NCBI GenBank assembly: GCA_040901445.1
Contig: JBBDYQ010000022.1
Coordinates: forward strand, 186,001 to 250,000
Length of the DNA stretch: 64,000 nt
Direction of reading: 5' to 3'
Origin: Thermoleophilaceae bacterium
GTDB taxonomy: Bacteria; Actinomycetota; Thermoleophilia; Solirubrobacterales; Thermoleophilaceae
Numbering within the stretch: position 1 is the stretch's first letter; each line of letters opens with the position of its first letter. The notes beneath the pieces are model-generated. The model ran no database searches, was not told where the DNA came from, and saw only the letters and a list, made by a program, of their open reading frames with translations. The translations under genes and the position numbers were made by a program. Shown piece by piece: positions 1 to 8,095 of this stretch.

Positions 1-538
1 GCTCGGAGACCTCAAGAAGCCCGAGGTGCGCGAGATCGCCCGCGCCGCCGCCCTGCCGGTGGCGGAGAAGCCCGACAGCCAGGACCTCTGCTTCCTGGCG
101 GGCACCAGCCGCGCACGCTTCCTCCGCCGCCACGGTCCCCCGCCGTCGGTGCCCGGGGAGATCGTCGGCGAGCAGGGCGAGGTGCTCGGCGCCCACGGCG
201 GACACGAGGAGTACACGGTGGGCCAGCGCCGCGGGCTCGGCGTGGCGGCCCGCGAGCCGCTGTACGTGCTGCGCAAGGACGCGCGCTCGAACCGCCTGAC
301 GGTGGGCACGCGCGCTGCCCTGGCCACCGACCGCGTGAGCCTGCGCGGAGTGGAACTGCGCCGCCCGGCGGGCGAGGTGGACGGAGTGAAGCTCCGCTAC
401 CGTCAGCCGCCCGTGCCGTGCCGTGTGGAAGGTGAGACGCTGCGACTTGCGCAGGCCGTGGACGGCGTCGCGCCGGGCCAGACGGCCTGCCTGCTGCGCG
501 GCGACGTGGTGGTGGGGTCCGGTGTGATCGATGGCTGA
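1..538 (+). CDS. mnmA: tRNA-specific 2-thiouridylase MnmA, C-terminal part (5' end outside window)
   Basis: MnmA transfers sulfur to U34 of tRNA-Lys, -Glu and -Gln. The frame is open from base 2, so the gene starts before the window; only about the last 178 codons are present. The motif KPDSQDLCF (from base 74) carries the catalytic cysteine that receives the persulfide, followed by PGEIV, YTVGQRRGLG and the C-terminal beta-barrel (EPLYVLRKDARSNRLTVG), all typical of the family. The N-terminal PP-loop ATP-binding motif is not visible. The stop codon overlaps the start of the next gene, so it probably heads or belongs to the operon with the sigma factor. Confidence 0.95.
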   Translation, partial: LGDLKKPEVREIARAAALPVAEKPDSQDLCFLAGTSRARFLRRHGPPPSVPGEIVGEQGEVLGAHGGHEEYTVGQRRGLGVAAREPLYVLRKDARSNRLTVGTRAALATDRVSLRGVELRRPAGEVDGVKLRYRQPPVPCRVEGETLRLAQAVDGVAPGQTACLLRGDVVVGSGVIDG

Positions 539-1016
539 CGGGTCCGCTAACCCCGGCGGCGCCGACATGATCGAGCTCACCACGCCGGTGGACCGCGCCT
601 GGGACCCGGTGGTACGGCTCGTGCTGGGCGGCATCGCCGACCGCATCGACCTGCCCTTCGAGGAGCTCGACGACCTGCAGCTCGCCGTGGAGCGGCTGCG
701 CGCCGAGGCGGGCTCGCAGGAGAGCCTGAAGATCGCGATCGAGCTCACCGAGCGGGGCGTGCGCGTGCGCCTCGGGCCGCTGCGCGAGCGCGCCATCGCC
801 GAGGCGCTGCAGGGCCCCGCGCCGGCCCCGGGCGAGCTCACGCTGCGGCGGGTGCTCGAGACCGTGGTCGACTCCTTCGGCGTTGAGGAGGCGGCCGGCG
901 GGGAGCTCGTGGTGCGCTTGGAGAAGCGCGTGAGGGGCTCGGGGTCGCCGAGCCGCTCGAGCGAGGCCGGACGCCGAGGCTCAGAACGCGGGGCCGGGGG
1001 CCCCGCGGAGGTATGA
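531..1016 (+). CDS. degenerate RsbW/SpoIIAB-like anti-sigma protein
   Basis: A 161-residue protein placed directly before a SigB/SigF-type sigma gene and overlapping it by four bases (ATGA). The middle part, LPFEELDDLQLAVERL, matches the helix of GHKL-type anti-sigma kinases (compare the D-LAVSEA-TNA pattern of RsbW). However, the N-box asparagine and the G1 DxGxGF motif are absent, so ATP binding and kinase activity look lost. The C-terminal 35 residues are Ser/Arg/Gly-rich and probably disordered. The start could be ATG 531, overlapping mnmA, or ATG 567 (MIELTTP), which fits the domain start better. The role as partner of the downstream sigma factor is inferred from position and partial similarity. 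Confidence 0.7.
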   Translation: MADGSANPGGADMIELTTPVDRAWDPVVRLVLGGIADRIDLPFEELDDLQLAVERLRAEAGSQESLKIAIELTERGVRVRLGPLRERAIAEALQGPAPAPGELTLRRVLETVVDSFGVEEAAGGELVVRLEKRVRGSGSPSRSSEAGRRGSERGAGGPAEV

Positions 1017-1765
1017 AGTTCGTGGCTTCCGCGCACGAGCCCCGGGAAGTCGACCGGGAGCTTTTGCGCCTCTACCAGGACACGGGCGACGAGCGCGCGC
1101 GCCGGCAGCTCGTGGAGCGCCACCTCCCGCTCGTGCGCTCGCTCGCGCGGCGCTACGCCGGCCGCGGGGAGTCGGTGGAGGACCTCGAGCAGGTGGGCGC
1201 CATCGGTCTCCTCAAGGCCATCGACCGCTATGACCTCGACCGCGACGTGGCGCTCACCACCTACGCCACGCCCAACGTCGTGGGGGAGATCAAGCGCTAC
1301 TTTCGCGACAAGGCCTGGGCGGTGCGGGTGCCGCGCGGGCTGCAGGAGCTGCACGCCCGCCTGGCCAAGGCCATCGACCGCCTCACCGCCGACCTCGGCC
1401 GCTCGCCCAGCATCGCCGAGATCGCCAAGGACCTCGAGGCCAGCCCGGAGCAGGTGCTGGAGGCGCTCGAGACCGGGTCGGCCTACTCCACCATCTCCCT
1501 CTCGGGCGACGGCGGCGACGGCGAGGAGCAGGACCCGATGGAGGCCATCGGCACCGAGGACGAGGGCTTCGAGCGCAGCGAGGACAGGGCGTCGCTGGCC
1601 CCCGCGCTCGAGGCGCTCCCCACCCGCGAGCGCGAGATCCTGCGGCTGCGCTTCGAGGAGGGCCTGACCCAGACCCAGATCGCGGAGCACTTCGGCATCT
1701 CTCAGATGCACGTCTCGCGGCTCATCCGCAGATCGCTCGAGCAGATGCGCCGCGATCTGTCCTGA
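1013..1765 (+). CDS. RNA polymerase sigma factor, SigB/SigF/SigG family
   Basis: A 250-residue group 3 sigma factor. Region 2 is clear (LVERHLPLVRSLARRYAGRG, then DLEQVGAIGLLKAIDRYD and TYATPNVVGEIKRYFRDK), followed by region 3 (VPRGLQELHARLAKAIDRL) and region 4, with LPTREREILRLRFEEGLTQ and the helix-turn-helix QTQIAEHFGISQMHVSRLIRR. Length and motif order match stress/sporulation sigma factors of Gram-positive bacteria. It is translationally coupled to the upstream degenerate anti-sigma-like gene, so control by partner switching is likely. No extra N-terminal region 1.1 is present, which excludes a housekeeping sigma factor. Confidence 0.93.
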   Translation: MKFVASAHEPREVDRELLRLYQDTGDERARRQLVERHLPLVRSLARRYAGRGESVEDLEQVGAIGLLKAIDRYDLDRDVALTTYATPNVVGEIKRYFRDKAWAVRVPRGLQELHARLAKAIDRLTADLGRSPSIAEIAKDLEASPEQVLEALETGSAYSTISLSGDGGDGEEQDPMEAIGTEDEGFERSEDRASLAPALEALPTREREILRLRFEEGLTQTQIAEHFGISQMHVSRLIRRSLEQMRRDLS

Positions 1766-1780
1766 CGCGCCGGATCCTTA

Positions 1781-1824
1781 AAGAGGACTCAACGTCCTTT
1801 TGGCCAAACCCCCTGACCAAAGGG
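1781..1824 (+). other. two mutually exclusive hairpins between the sigma gene and the peptide-importer operon
   Basis: AAGAGGAC (1781-1788) pairs with GTCCTTTT (1794-1801) around a 5-base loop. CCTTTTGG (1796-1803) pairs with CCAAAGGG (1817-1824). The two stems share CCTTTT and cannot form together. A third short stem (TTCCGGC/GCCGGGAA) follows at about 1831-1848. The region may end sigma-gene transcription or form a leader for the importer; no clean U-tract follows either stem. Confidence 0.4.
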
Positions 1825-1881
1825 AGTAAATTCCGGCTCTGCCGGGAATCACGGCCTGGAAACCATGAGGGAGGGAAACGA

Positions 1882-3564
1882 ATGACGGACCTGGTCAGGC
1901 GTCTGCCCGTGCTCCTCGCGGCGCTGCTGGCAGCAGTCGCGCTCGGGGCTTGCGGCGGGGACGACGATGACGAAGGCGGTCAGGAAGGCGTCTCCGGAGA
2001 AGCGAAGCAGGGCGGGTCGATCACGATCTCGCAGACATCGCAGCCGGACTTCCTGGACCCCGCGCTCTCGTACACCGTGAACGGGTGGGAGCCCATGTGG
2101 CTCGTGTACGCGCCGCTCATCGGCTACAAGCACGCCGAAGGGGAAGAGGGCACCGAGCTGATCCCGTACGCCGCCGAGGCGCTGCCGGAGGTCTCCGAGG
2201 ACGGCCTGACCTATGCGTTCAAGCTGCGTGAGGGGCTGACGTATTCGGACGGCACAGATGCCGTGGCGTCGGACTTCGAGCACACGATCCAGCGCGTGCT
2301 CAACCTCGAGTCGGGCGGCTCCTCGTTCTACCTCGTGATCGAGGGCGCGCAGGAGTACGTGGACGGCGACGACGAGGAAGCCGACATCCCGGGCATCGAG
2401 ACCAACGACGAGACGGGCGAGATCACGATCACTCTCACGGAGCCCGACGGCACGTTCCTCAACGTGCTGGCCATGAACTTCGGCGGCCTCGTCCCGGGCG
2501 ACACGCCCTTCCGCAACATGACGGAGGACCCGCCGCCCGGCCTCGGCCCGTACCACATCACCGAGTCCGTCCCAAACCGGCAGTTCGTGATGGAGAAGAA
2601 CCCCAACTTCGCCATCCCCGACGTGCCCGAGGGCAATGTCGACCGCATCACCACGCGCATCATCAAGAGCGCGCAGCGCCAGACGCAGGACGTGATCAGC
2701 GGCGAGCTCGACTTCATGCAGGACCCGCCGCCGGCGGACCTCAAGCCGGAGGTCAAGCAGCGCTACGCGGACCGGTACGAGGAGGCCGTCACGGTCTCGA
2801 CGTATTACTTCTGGATGAACCAGAGCATCCCGCCGTTCGACGATCCCAAGACCCGCGAGGCGGTCAACCTCGGGATCGACAAGCCGGCGCTGGCCCGCAT
2901 CTTCGCGGGTGAGCTGCAGCCCGGCTGCTCGTTCCTGCCGCCGGGCATGCCCGGCTTCAGCGAGGAGCTCGACGTCTCCGGATGCCCGTTCGGCAACCCG
3001 AACGAGCCGCCGGACCTCGAGGCCGCCCGCGCGGCGCTCGAGGAGTCGGACTACGACGGCGAGACGATCACCGTCTGGACCAACAACGACGACCCGTCGG
3101 ACAGGGTCGGCGAGGCGTACGCGGACATGCTGAACCAGATCGGCTTCGAGACCGAGATCAACATCCTGGACGGCGGCGTGTACTTCCAGACGATCGGCAA
3201 CGAGCGGACCGACGACCTGCACACCGGCTTCGCGAACTGGTTCCAGGACTTCCCGCACCCGGCGAACTTCATGTTCCTCGTGGACGGGGCGTCCATCCAG
3301 CCCACCAACAACCAGAACTTCGGCAACGTCGACGATCCCGAGATCAACGACCTCGTGTCGGAGGCGGGACAGCAGCCGGAGCTCACGGACGACGTGGCGA
3401 GTCAGTACGAGGAGGCCAACCGCCAGTTGGTCGAGGAGTTCCACGTGGCGCCGTACGGCCACCGCAAGCTCGCGACGTTCGTGTCCGAGCGGATGGACTT
3501 CGACAACTGCACGTTGTTCCACCCCGTCTACCAGAACGACTACTCGAGCTTCTGCCTCAAGTAG
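1882..3564 (+). CDS. ABC transporter substrate-binding lipoprotein, oligopeptide/dipeptide (SBP_bac_5) family
   Basis: Extracytoplasmic receptor of the importer encoded downstream. Residues 1-24 form a lipoprotein signal peptide (RRLPVLLAALLAAVALGAC) with lipobox LGAC, so the protein is anchored through Cys24 after cleavage; an acidic linker (GGDDDDE) follows. The rest is the large type II periplasmic fold typical of OppA/DppA-like proteins (GGSITISQTSQPDFLDPAL near the start, later NFAIPDVPEGNVDRITTRII and a C-terminal half with FDDPKTREAVNLGIDKPALA). The length of 560 residues is usual for the family. ATG 1882 is preceded by a strong Shine-Dalgarno sequence (gggaggg). The substrate (peptide, nickel, sugar or opine) cannot be told from sequence alone. 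Confidence 0.92.
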   Translation: MTDLVRRLPVLLAALLAAVALGACGGDDDDEGGQEGVSGEAKQGGSITISQTSQPDFLDPALSYTVNGWEPMWLVYAPLIGYKHAEGEEGTELIPYAAEALPEVSEDGLTYAFKLREGLTYSDGTDAVASDFEHTIQRVLNLESGGSSFYLVIEGAQEYVDGDDEEADIPGIETNDETGEITITLTEPDGTFLNVLAMNFGGLVPGDTPFRNMTEDPPPGLGPYHITESVPNRQFVMEKNPNFAIPDVPEGNVDRITTRIIKSAQRQTQDVISGELDFMQDPPPADLKPEVKQRYADRYEEAVTVSTYYFWMNQSIPPFDDPKTREAVNLGIDKPALARIFAGELQPGCSFLPPGMPGFSEELDVSGCPFGNPNEPPDLEAARAALEESDYDGETITVWTNNDDPSDRVGEAYADMLNQIGFETEINILDGGVYFQTIGNERTDDLHTGFANWFQDFPHPANFMFLVDGASIQPTNNQNFGNVDDPEINDLVSEAGQQPELTDDVASQYEEANRQLVEEFHVAPYGHRKLATFVSERMDFDNCTLFHPVYQNDYSSFCLK

Positions 3565-3633
3565 CGAAGACGCCGAAGCAGGGGAGGGCGCTCCGGCGCC
3601 CTCCCCGCTCTCGGGAGGAGACAGCTCTCAGCA

Positions 3634-4677
3634 TTGGCTTCTGACCCGGCAACCGACTACCAGGTCGATGTCGCGCCGGCCATGTCGCGCCGCGGTGGCG
3701 AAGAGCGTCCCGCGGCCGGCCTCGGCCCCTGGCGCCTCGGCCTCCGGAGGCTGCGCCGCAACAAGGTGGCGATCGCCTTCGGCATCGTCTTCCTGCTGCT
3801 CGTAGGGTCCGCGATCGCCGCGCCGCTGTGGGCCAACCACGTCGCGCACACCACGCCGTTCGAGAACCACCTGTCAGACACCATCGAGCAGGACGGCGAG
3901 ACGGTGAACGTCGTCAGCTTCGACGGTGTGCCGATCGGCCCGACCTACCAGGCCGAGTTCTTCCTCGGGGCCGATCCCAACGGCCGCGACGTGATGGTGC
4001 GCCTGCTCTACGGCGCCCGCAACTCGCTGATGATCGGCGTGGCCGCCGCGCTCATCACCACGCTGCTGTCGATCGTCCTCGGCCTGGTCGCCGGCTACTT
4101 CCGCGGCTGGGTCGACGGCGTGATCTCGCGCGCCTTCGACGTCATGTGGTCGTTCCCCGTGATCATCCTCGGCGTGGCGCTCGGGGTGTCGCTGCAGCTG
4201 GGCGGGCTCCAGCTCGGGCCGATCAACATCGCGGGGGACTCGCTGCTCATCCCCACCCTGGTGATAGGGCTCGTGTACGTCCCGTACATGGCCAGACCCC
4301 TGCGCGGGCAGGTGCTGTCCATGCGCGAGAAGGAGTTCGTGGAAGCCGCGCGCGCCCAGGGGGCCGGGCCGCTGCGGATCATGTTCTCCGAGATCCTGCC
4401 CAACCTCGCGTCCACGATCCTCGTGTTCTCCACGCTGCTCGTGGCCAACGCCGTGCTGCTCGAGGCCGCCCTGTCGTTCCTCGGCGCGGGGGTGCGCCCG
4501 CCGGAGCCCTCGTGGGGCAACATCATCCGCGAGGGCGTGAACCGCGTGTCCACGGCGCCGCACATCGCCATCGTCCCCGGCGCCATGCTCACGCTCACCG
4601 TGCTGGCGCTCAACGTGTTCGGCGACGGCGTGCGCGACGCCCTGGACCCGCGGGCCAAGGTCCGCGTGGAGCACTAG
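3634..4677 (+). CDS. ABC transporter permease, OppC/DppC type
   Basis: Membrane subunit of the peptide-type importer, 347 residues. The start is TTG 3634 after a ggaggag ribosome site. A cytosolic N-terminal tail of about 40 residues (containing LGPWRLGLRRLRRNKVAIAF) precedes the first membrane helix. A large external loop follows (to LGADPNGRDVMVRLLYGARNS), then the BPD_transp_1 core with the EAA loop FVEAARAQGAGPLRIMFSEI, which contacts the ATPases. The C terminus EPSWGNIIREG...LTVLALNVFGDGVRDALDPR is diagnostic of the DppC subfamily. The order here is C before B, the reverse of the classical opp order. Confidence 0.92.
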   Translation: MASDPATDYQVDVAPAMSRRGGEERPAAGLGPWRLGLRRLRRNKVAIAFGIVFLLLVGSAIAAPLWANHVAHTTPFENHLSDTIEQDGETVNVVSFDGVPIGPTYQAEFFLGADPNGRDVMVRLLYGARNSLMIGVAAALITTLLSIVLGLVAGYFRGWVDGVISRAFDVMWSFPVIILGVALGVSLQLGGLQLGPINIAGDSLLIPTLVIGLVYVPYMARPLRGQVLSMREKEFVEAARAQGAGPLRIMFSEILPNLASTILVFSTLLVANAVLLEAALSFLGAGVRPPEPSWGNIIREGVNRVSTAPHIAIVPGAMLTLTVLALNVFGDGVRDALDPRAKVRVEH

Positions 4678-4683
4678 GCGGCA

Positions 4684-5631
4684 ATGGCCCGCTTCGTCAT
4701 CCGCCGGCTCGCGGGCATGGTGTTCGTCCTCTTCGCCGTCTCGCTGCTCACGTTCCTGATCTTCAACGTGATCCCCAACAGCGACCCCGCCGTGCGCATG
4801 GCCGGCCGCCAGGTGTCGGAGAGCACGATCCAGGCGGTCACGAAGGAGTGGGGCTTCGACGAGCCGATCTACGTCCAGTACTGGACCACGATGGAGAAGG
4901 TCTTCACGGGCGACCTCATCTCCTACTTCACCCGCCTCGACGTGATGGACGAGATCATCAGGGGGATCCCGCGCACCCTTTCGCTGGCCATCGGGGCGGC
5001 GGTCATGTGGATGTTCTTCGCGCTCTGCCTGGGCCTCTACAGCGCCATGAAGGCCGGCAGGTTCTCGGATCGCTTCCTCACGATCCTGGCGCTGGTGGGC
5101 ATCTCGATGCCGGTGTTCTGGGTCGGCGCGCTCATGAACCACTACCTCGGCTTCAAGCTCGGCATCTTCCCCAACGGCGGCTACGTCCCGTTCACGGAGG
5201 ACCCGGTGCAGTGGGCCTACCACCTGATCCTGCCGTGGACGGCGCTGTCGCTGCTGTTCATCGGCTTCTACTCGCGCGTGCTGCGGTCCAACGTGCTCGA
5301 CACCATCAACGAGGACTACGTGCGCACCGCGCGGGCCAAGGGACTGTCGGAGCGGCGGGTGATGGTGGCCCACGTGCTGCGCAACTCGCTGATCCCGATC
5401 GTCACGCTCTGGGGCCTGGACTTCGGGGCGGTCATCGGCGGCGGGGCCATCCTCACCGAGACGGTGTTCAGCATCCAGGGCGTGGGCCAGTACTTCGGCG
5501 ACGCCATCGCCCAGCTCGACGTGCCGCCGGTGCTCGCGGTCACGATGCTGGTGGCGTTCTTCGTGGTCTTCCTCAACGCGCTGGTGGACATCGCCTACGC
5601 CGCCCTGGACCCGAGGATCCGGCTCAGGTGA
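4684..5631 (+). CDS. ABC transporter permease, OppB/DppB type
   Basis: Second membrane subunit, 315 residues, six predicted helices. The N terminus FVIRRLAGMVFVLFAVSLLT and the pattern LGFDxP-like GFDEPIYVQYW are standard for DppB. The EAA loop is DYVRTARAKGLSERRVMVAH, followed by LRNSLIPIVTLWGLDFGAVIGG and TVFSIQGVGQYFGDAI. It starts six bases after the OppC-type gene and is followed within five bases by the ATPase gene, so it lies inside one operon. It forms the translocation pore with the OppC-type protein. Confidence 0.93.
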   Translation: MARFVIRRLAGMVFVLFAVSLLTFLIFNVIPNSDPAVRMAGRQVSESTIQAVTKEWGFDEPIYVQYWTTMEKVFTGDLISYFTRLDVMDEIIRGIPRTLSLAIGAAVMWMFFALCLGLYSAMKAGRFSDRFLTILALVGISMPVFWVGALMNHYLGFKLGIFPNGGYVPFTEDPVQWAYHLILPWTALSLLFIGFYSRVLRSNVLDTINEDYVRTARAKGLSERRVMVAHVLRNSLIPIVTLWGLDFGAVIGGGAILTETVFSIQGVGQYFGDAIAQLDVPPVLAVTMLVAFFVVFLNALVDIAYAALDPRIRLR

Positions 5632-5635
5632 CCAC

Positions 5636-6721
5636 ATGACAGAGCGGCTGCTCGACGTCTCGGGGCTCGAGGTGAGCTTCCACACAGAGGAGGGCGTGGT
5701 GCGCGCCGCGGACGGCGTCTCGTTCACGCTTGACCGCGGCGAGGTGCTGGCCATCGTGGGCGAGTCCGGCTCGGGCAAGTCGGTCTCGGTCATGACGCTC
5801 ATGGGGCTGACGCGCTCGCCCAACGCGCGCTTCGGGGGGACCGCCCATCTGCACACCGACCGCGAGCAGGGCGGGGACGTGAAGGTGAAGGGCGACCTGG
5901 AGCTGGTGGGGGCGAGCGACGCCGAGCTGCGCAAGGTGCGCGGCAACGACATCGCCATGATCTTCCAGGACCCGATGACGTCCCTGAACCCGGTGCACCG
6001 GATCGGGGACCAGATCGCGGAGCAGATCCAGGCGCACCAGGACTTGAGCGACGCCGAGGCGCACGAACGCGTGGTGGAGCTGCTCGAGCGCGTGGGCATC
6101 CCCCGGGCGGCGGAGCGCGCCCGCTCCTACCCGCACGAGTTCTCGGGCGGCATGCGCCAGCGCGCGATGATTGCGATGGCGCTCTCGTGCGAGCCCAGCG
6201 TGCTGATCGCCGACGAGCCCACCACCGCACTCGACGTCACCATCCAGGCGCAGATCCTCCAGGAGCTCAACGAGCTGCGCGAGCGCGCCGACGCGGGCGT
6301 GATCGTGGTCACCCACGACCTCGGCGTGGTGGCAGACATCGCCGACCGCATCGCCGTCATGTACTCCGGCCGGATCGTGGAGGAGGGAACGCTGGACGAG
6401 CTCTTCTACGACCCCCAGCACCCCTACACCTGGGGCCTGCTGGGCTCGATCGCCCGCATCGACCGGCCGCGCCCGGAGCGCCTTCCGGCCATCCCCGGCC
6501 TGCCGCCGTCGCTGAACGACCCGCCCGAGGGCTGCCACTTCCGCCCACGCTGCCCGCACGAGTTCGACAAGTGCGCGCACACGCCGCCGCTGGAGGCGCG
6601 CTTCGACGGCGCCGGAGGCCACCGCGACCGCTGCTGGCTCGACCCCGAGCGCAAGCGCGAGCTGCGCGTGGTGGGCCAGGGCGGCCAGATCGGCCTCGAG
6701 CCGGAGGGTGCGCAGGCGTGA
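5636..6721 (+). CDS. ABC transporter ATP-binding protein, OppD/DppD type
   Basis: First ATPase of the importer, 361 residues. Walker A is GESGSGKS (about residues 42-49), the Q-loop is [11 protein letters not shown], the signature is FSGGMRQR and Walker B is [12 protein letters not shown], followed by the switch histidine in VVTHDLGVV. The C-terminal oligopeptide-transporter extension holds the cysteine cluster seen in OppD/OppF ([14 protein letters not shown], then C in DRCWLD), which in the family can bind a [4Fe-4S] cluster. A spacer insert after Walker A ([20 protein letters not shown]) is slightly longer than usual. The stop overlaps the next start as GTGA. Confidence 0.94.
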   Translation: MTERLLDVSGLEVSFHTEEGVVRAADGVSFTLDRGEVLAIVGESGSGKSVSVMTLMGLTRSPNARFGGTAHLHTDREQGGDVKVKGDLELVGASDAELRKVRGNDIAMIFQDPMTSLNPVHRIGDQIAEQIQAHQDLSDAEAHERVVELLERVGIPRAAERARSYPHEFSGGMRQRAMIAMALSCEPSVLIADEPTTALDVTIQAQILQELNELRERADAGVIVVTHDLGVVADIADRIAVMYSGRIVEEGTLDELFYDPQHPYTWGLLGSIARIDRPRPERLPAIPGLPPSLNDPPEGCHFRPRCPHEFDKCAHTPPLEARFDGAGGHRDRCWLDPERKRELRVVGQGGQIGLEPEGAQA

Positions 6722-7806
6722 GCGCGAACGGGGGCACGCCGCTCATCGAGATCGAGCACCTCGAGCAGCACTTCCCTATCAAGTCGGGGCTGCTCGTGGA
6801 CCGCGAGGTGGCCCGGGTGCACGCGGTGGACGACGTCTCCCTCGACTTGCGCGAGGGGGAGACCCTGGGGCTGGTGGGCGAGTCTGGCTGCGGCAAGACC
6901 ACGCTGTCGCGCTCGGTGCTGCGGCTGATCGAGCCGACCGGGGGCACGATCCGCTTCCGGGGCGACGACATCACCCACGCGGGACGCAGGGCTCTGCGCC
7001 CGCTGCGCAAGCAGATGCAGATGGTGTTCCAGGACCCGTTCGCGTCCCTGAACCCGCGCAAGCGGGTGGTCCAGCTCGTGGGCGCGCCGCTGCGCCTGTA
7101 CGGCGTGCCCCGCGACCAGATCGAGCCCAAGGTGCGCGAGCTGCTCGACCGGGTGGGGCTCCAGGCCGAGCACCTCAACCGCTTCCCCCACGAGTTCTCC
7201 GGCGGGCAGCGCCAGCGCATCGGCGTGGCGCGCGCGCTGGCCCTGGAGCCGAAGCTGATCCTGCTCGACGAGCCGGTGTCCGCCCTCGACGTGTCCATCC
7301 AGGCACAGATGATCAACCTGCTCGACGACCTCCAGGACGAGTTCGGCCTCACCTACCTGTTCGTGGCCCACGACCTGTCGGTGGTGCGCCACGTCTCCGA
7401 CCGCATCGCCGTGATGTACCTCGGCAAGATCATGGAGGTCTCGCCCTCGGAGGAGCTCTACCGCAAGCCCATCCACCCCTACACGAGCGCGTTGCTGGCG
7501 GCCATCCCGATCCCCGACCCGCGCGAGAACCGCGCCCGCGAGCGGATCGTGGTGAGCGGCGAGCCGCCCTCGCCGATCGACCCACCTTCGGGCTGCGTCT
7601 TCCACACCCGCTGCCCGCGCGCCACGGAGATGTGTCGCACGGTCGTGCCGCCGCTGACGGAGTACGCCGGTGGGCACACGGCGGCCTGCCATCACCCGCT
7701 GAACGTGACGGCCGAGGAGATATCGGCGGCCACGCGCTCGCCGCAGAGCCCGCGCGCGGCGGGGGATGGGCTGCCTGAGCCGGCGGAGGCCGCGGCGGCC
7801 GGCTGA
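6718..7806 (+). CDS. ABC transporter ATP-binding protein, OppF/DppF type
   Basis: Second ATPase, 362 residues from GTG 6718, which overlaps the previous stop by four bases; an upstream-extended reading would lie inside the OppD-type gene and is rejected. Walker A is GESGCGKT, the Q-loop is [15 protein letters not shown], the signature is [15 protein letters not shown], Walker B is [12 protein letters not shown] and the switch is [15 protein letters not shown]. The family's C-terminal cysteine pattern is present ([16 protein letters not shown] ... AACHHP). It completes a full importer of binding protein, two permeases and two ATPases. The C-terminal Ala/Glu-rich tail of about 30 residues is not conserved. 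Confidence 0.94.
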   Translation: MSANGGTPLIEIEHLEQHFPIKSGLLVDREVARVHAVDDVSLDLREGETLGLVGESGCGKTTLSRSVLRLIEPTGGTIRFRGDDITHAGRRALRPLRKQMQMVFQDPFASLNPRKRVVQLVGAPLRLYGVPRDQIEPKVRELLDRVGLQAEHLNRFPHEFSGGQRQRIGVARALALEPKLILLDEPVSALDVSIQAQMINLLDDLQDEFGLTYLFVAHDLSVVRHVSDRIAVMYLGKIMEVSPSEELYRKPIHPYTSALLAAIPIPDPRENRARERIVVSGEPPSPIDPPSGCVFHTRCPRATEMCRTVVPPLTEYAGGHTAACHHPLNVTAEEISAATRSPQSPRAAGDGLPEPAEAAAAG

Positions 7807-8095
7807 CGGCGCGGCGAGGGGCCAACACGCCGTGCCGGGCGGCTGCCCGCTTGTCACCCTCTCGGGCTCGAATATCCGTCCGGGCATGAACTCTGCGGGT
7901 TTCTACGGAAGGAGCGGGATGGTTCGTGCTCATGTCAGCACGATTTCCGCCGTTGAAACTTGTGCAGAGCGGCGCACCACGCGCCCTGATCCGAACGACA
8001 GGGGAGTCCCTCATGCCTTATCGCAAGTGAGGATTCCGGCGAAGGGGCCGCGCTACCAAGCGCGGCCCCTCGCCCGTCAGGGTTAGTTTCAGCGA
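7807..8095 (+). other. 289-base gap with a five-codon ORF, a hairpin and a probable -10 box
   Basis: This is the longest gene-free stretch in the window. It contains a weak stem CGTGCT/AGCACG (7925-7942) followed by ATTT. A tiny ORF, ATG CCT TAT CGC AAG TGA (8013-8030; MPYRK), has a good Shine-Dalgarno sequence (aggggag, 8000-8006). A perfect 12-bp hairpin follows (8043-8070), and TAGTTT (8084-8089) lies six bases before the ATG of the MFS gene. The leader-peptide reading is tentative because the proximal TAGTTT would give a leaderless MFS transcript that excludes this leader. Confidence 0.4.
8043..8070 (+). terminator. perfect 12-bp hairpin upstream of the MFS exporter gene
   Basis: AGGGGCCGCGCT (8043-8054), loop ACCA, AGCGCGGCCCCT (8059-8070). 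It is very GC-rich and stable. No run of T follows, so it is not a classical intrinsic terminator, but such hairpins often end transcripts in high-GC actinobacteria. It could end the importer operon or act as an attenuator. Confidence 0.55.

Noticed and set aside
1849-3522. 557-codon minus-strand open frame opposite the substrate-binding protein gene
   Set aside because: Its translation is rich in Arg, Val, His and Leu without any motif, while the plus strand encodes a clear lipoprotein receptor. Long antisense frames are expected at this GC content.
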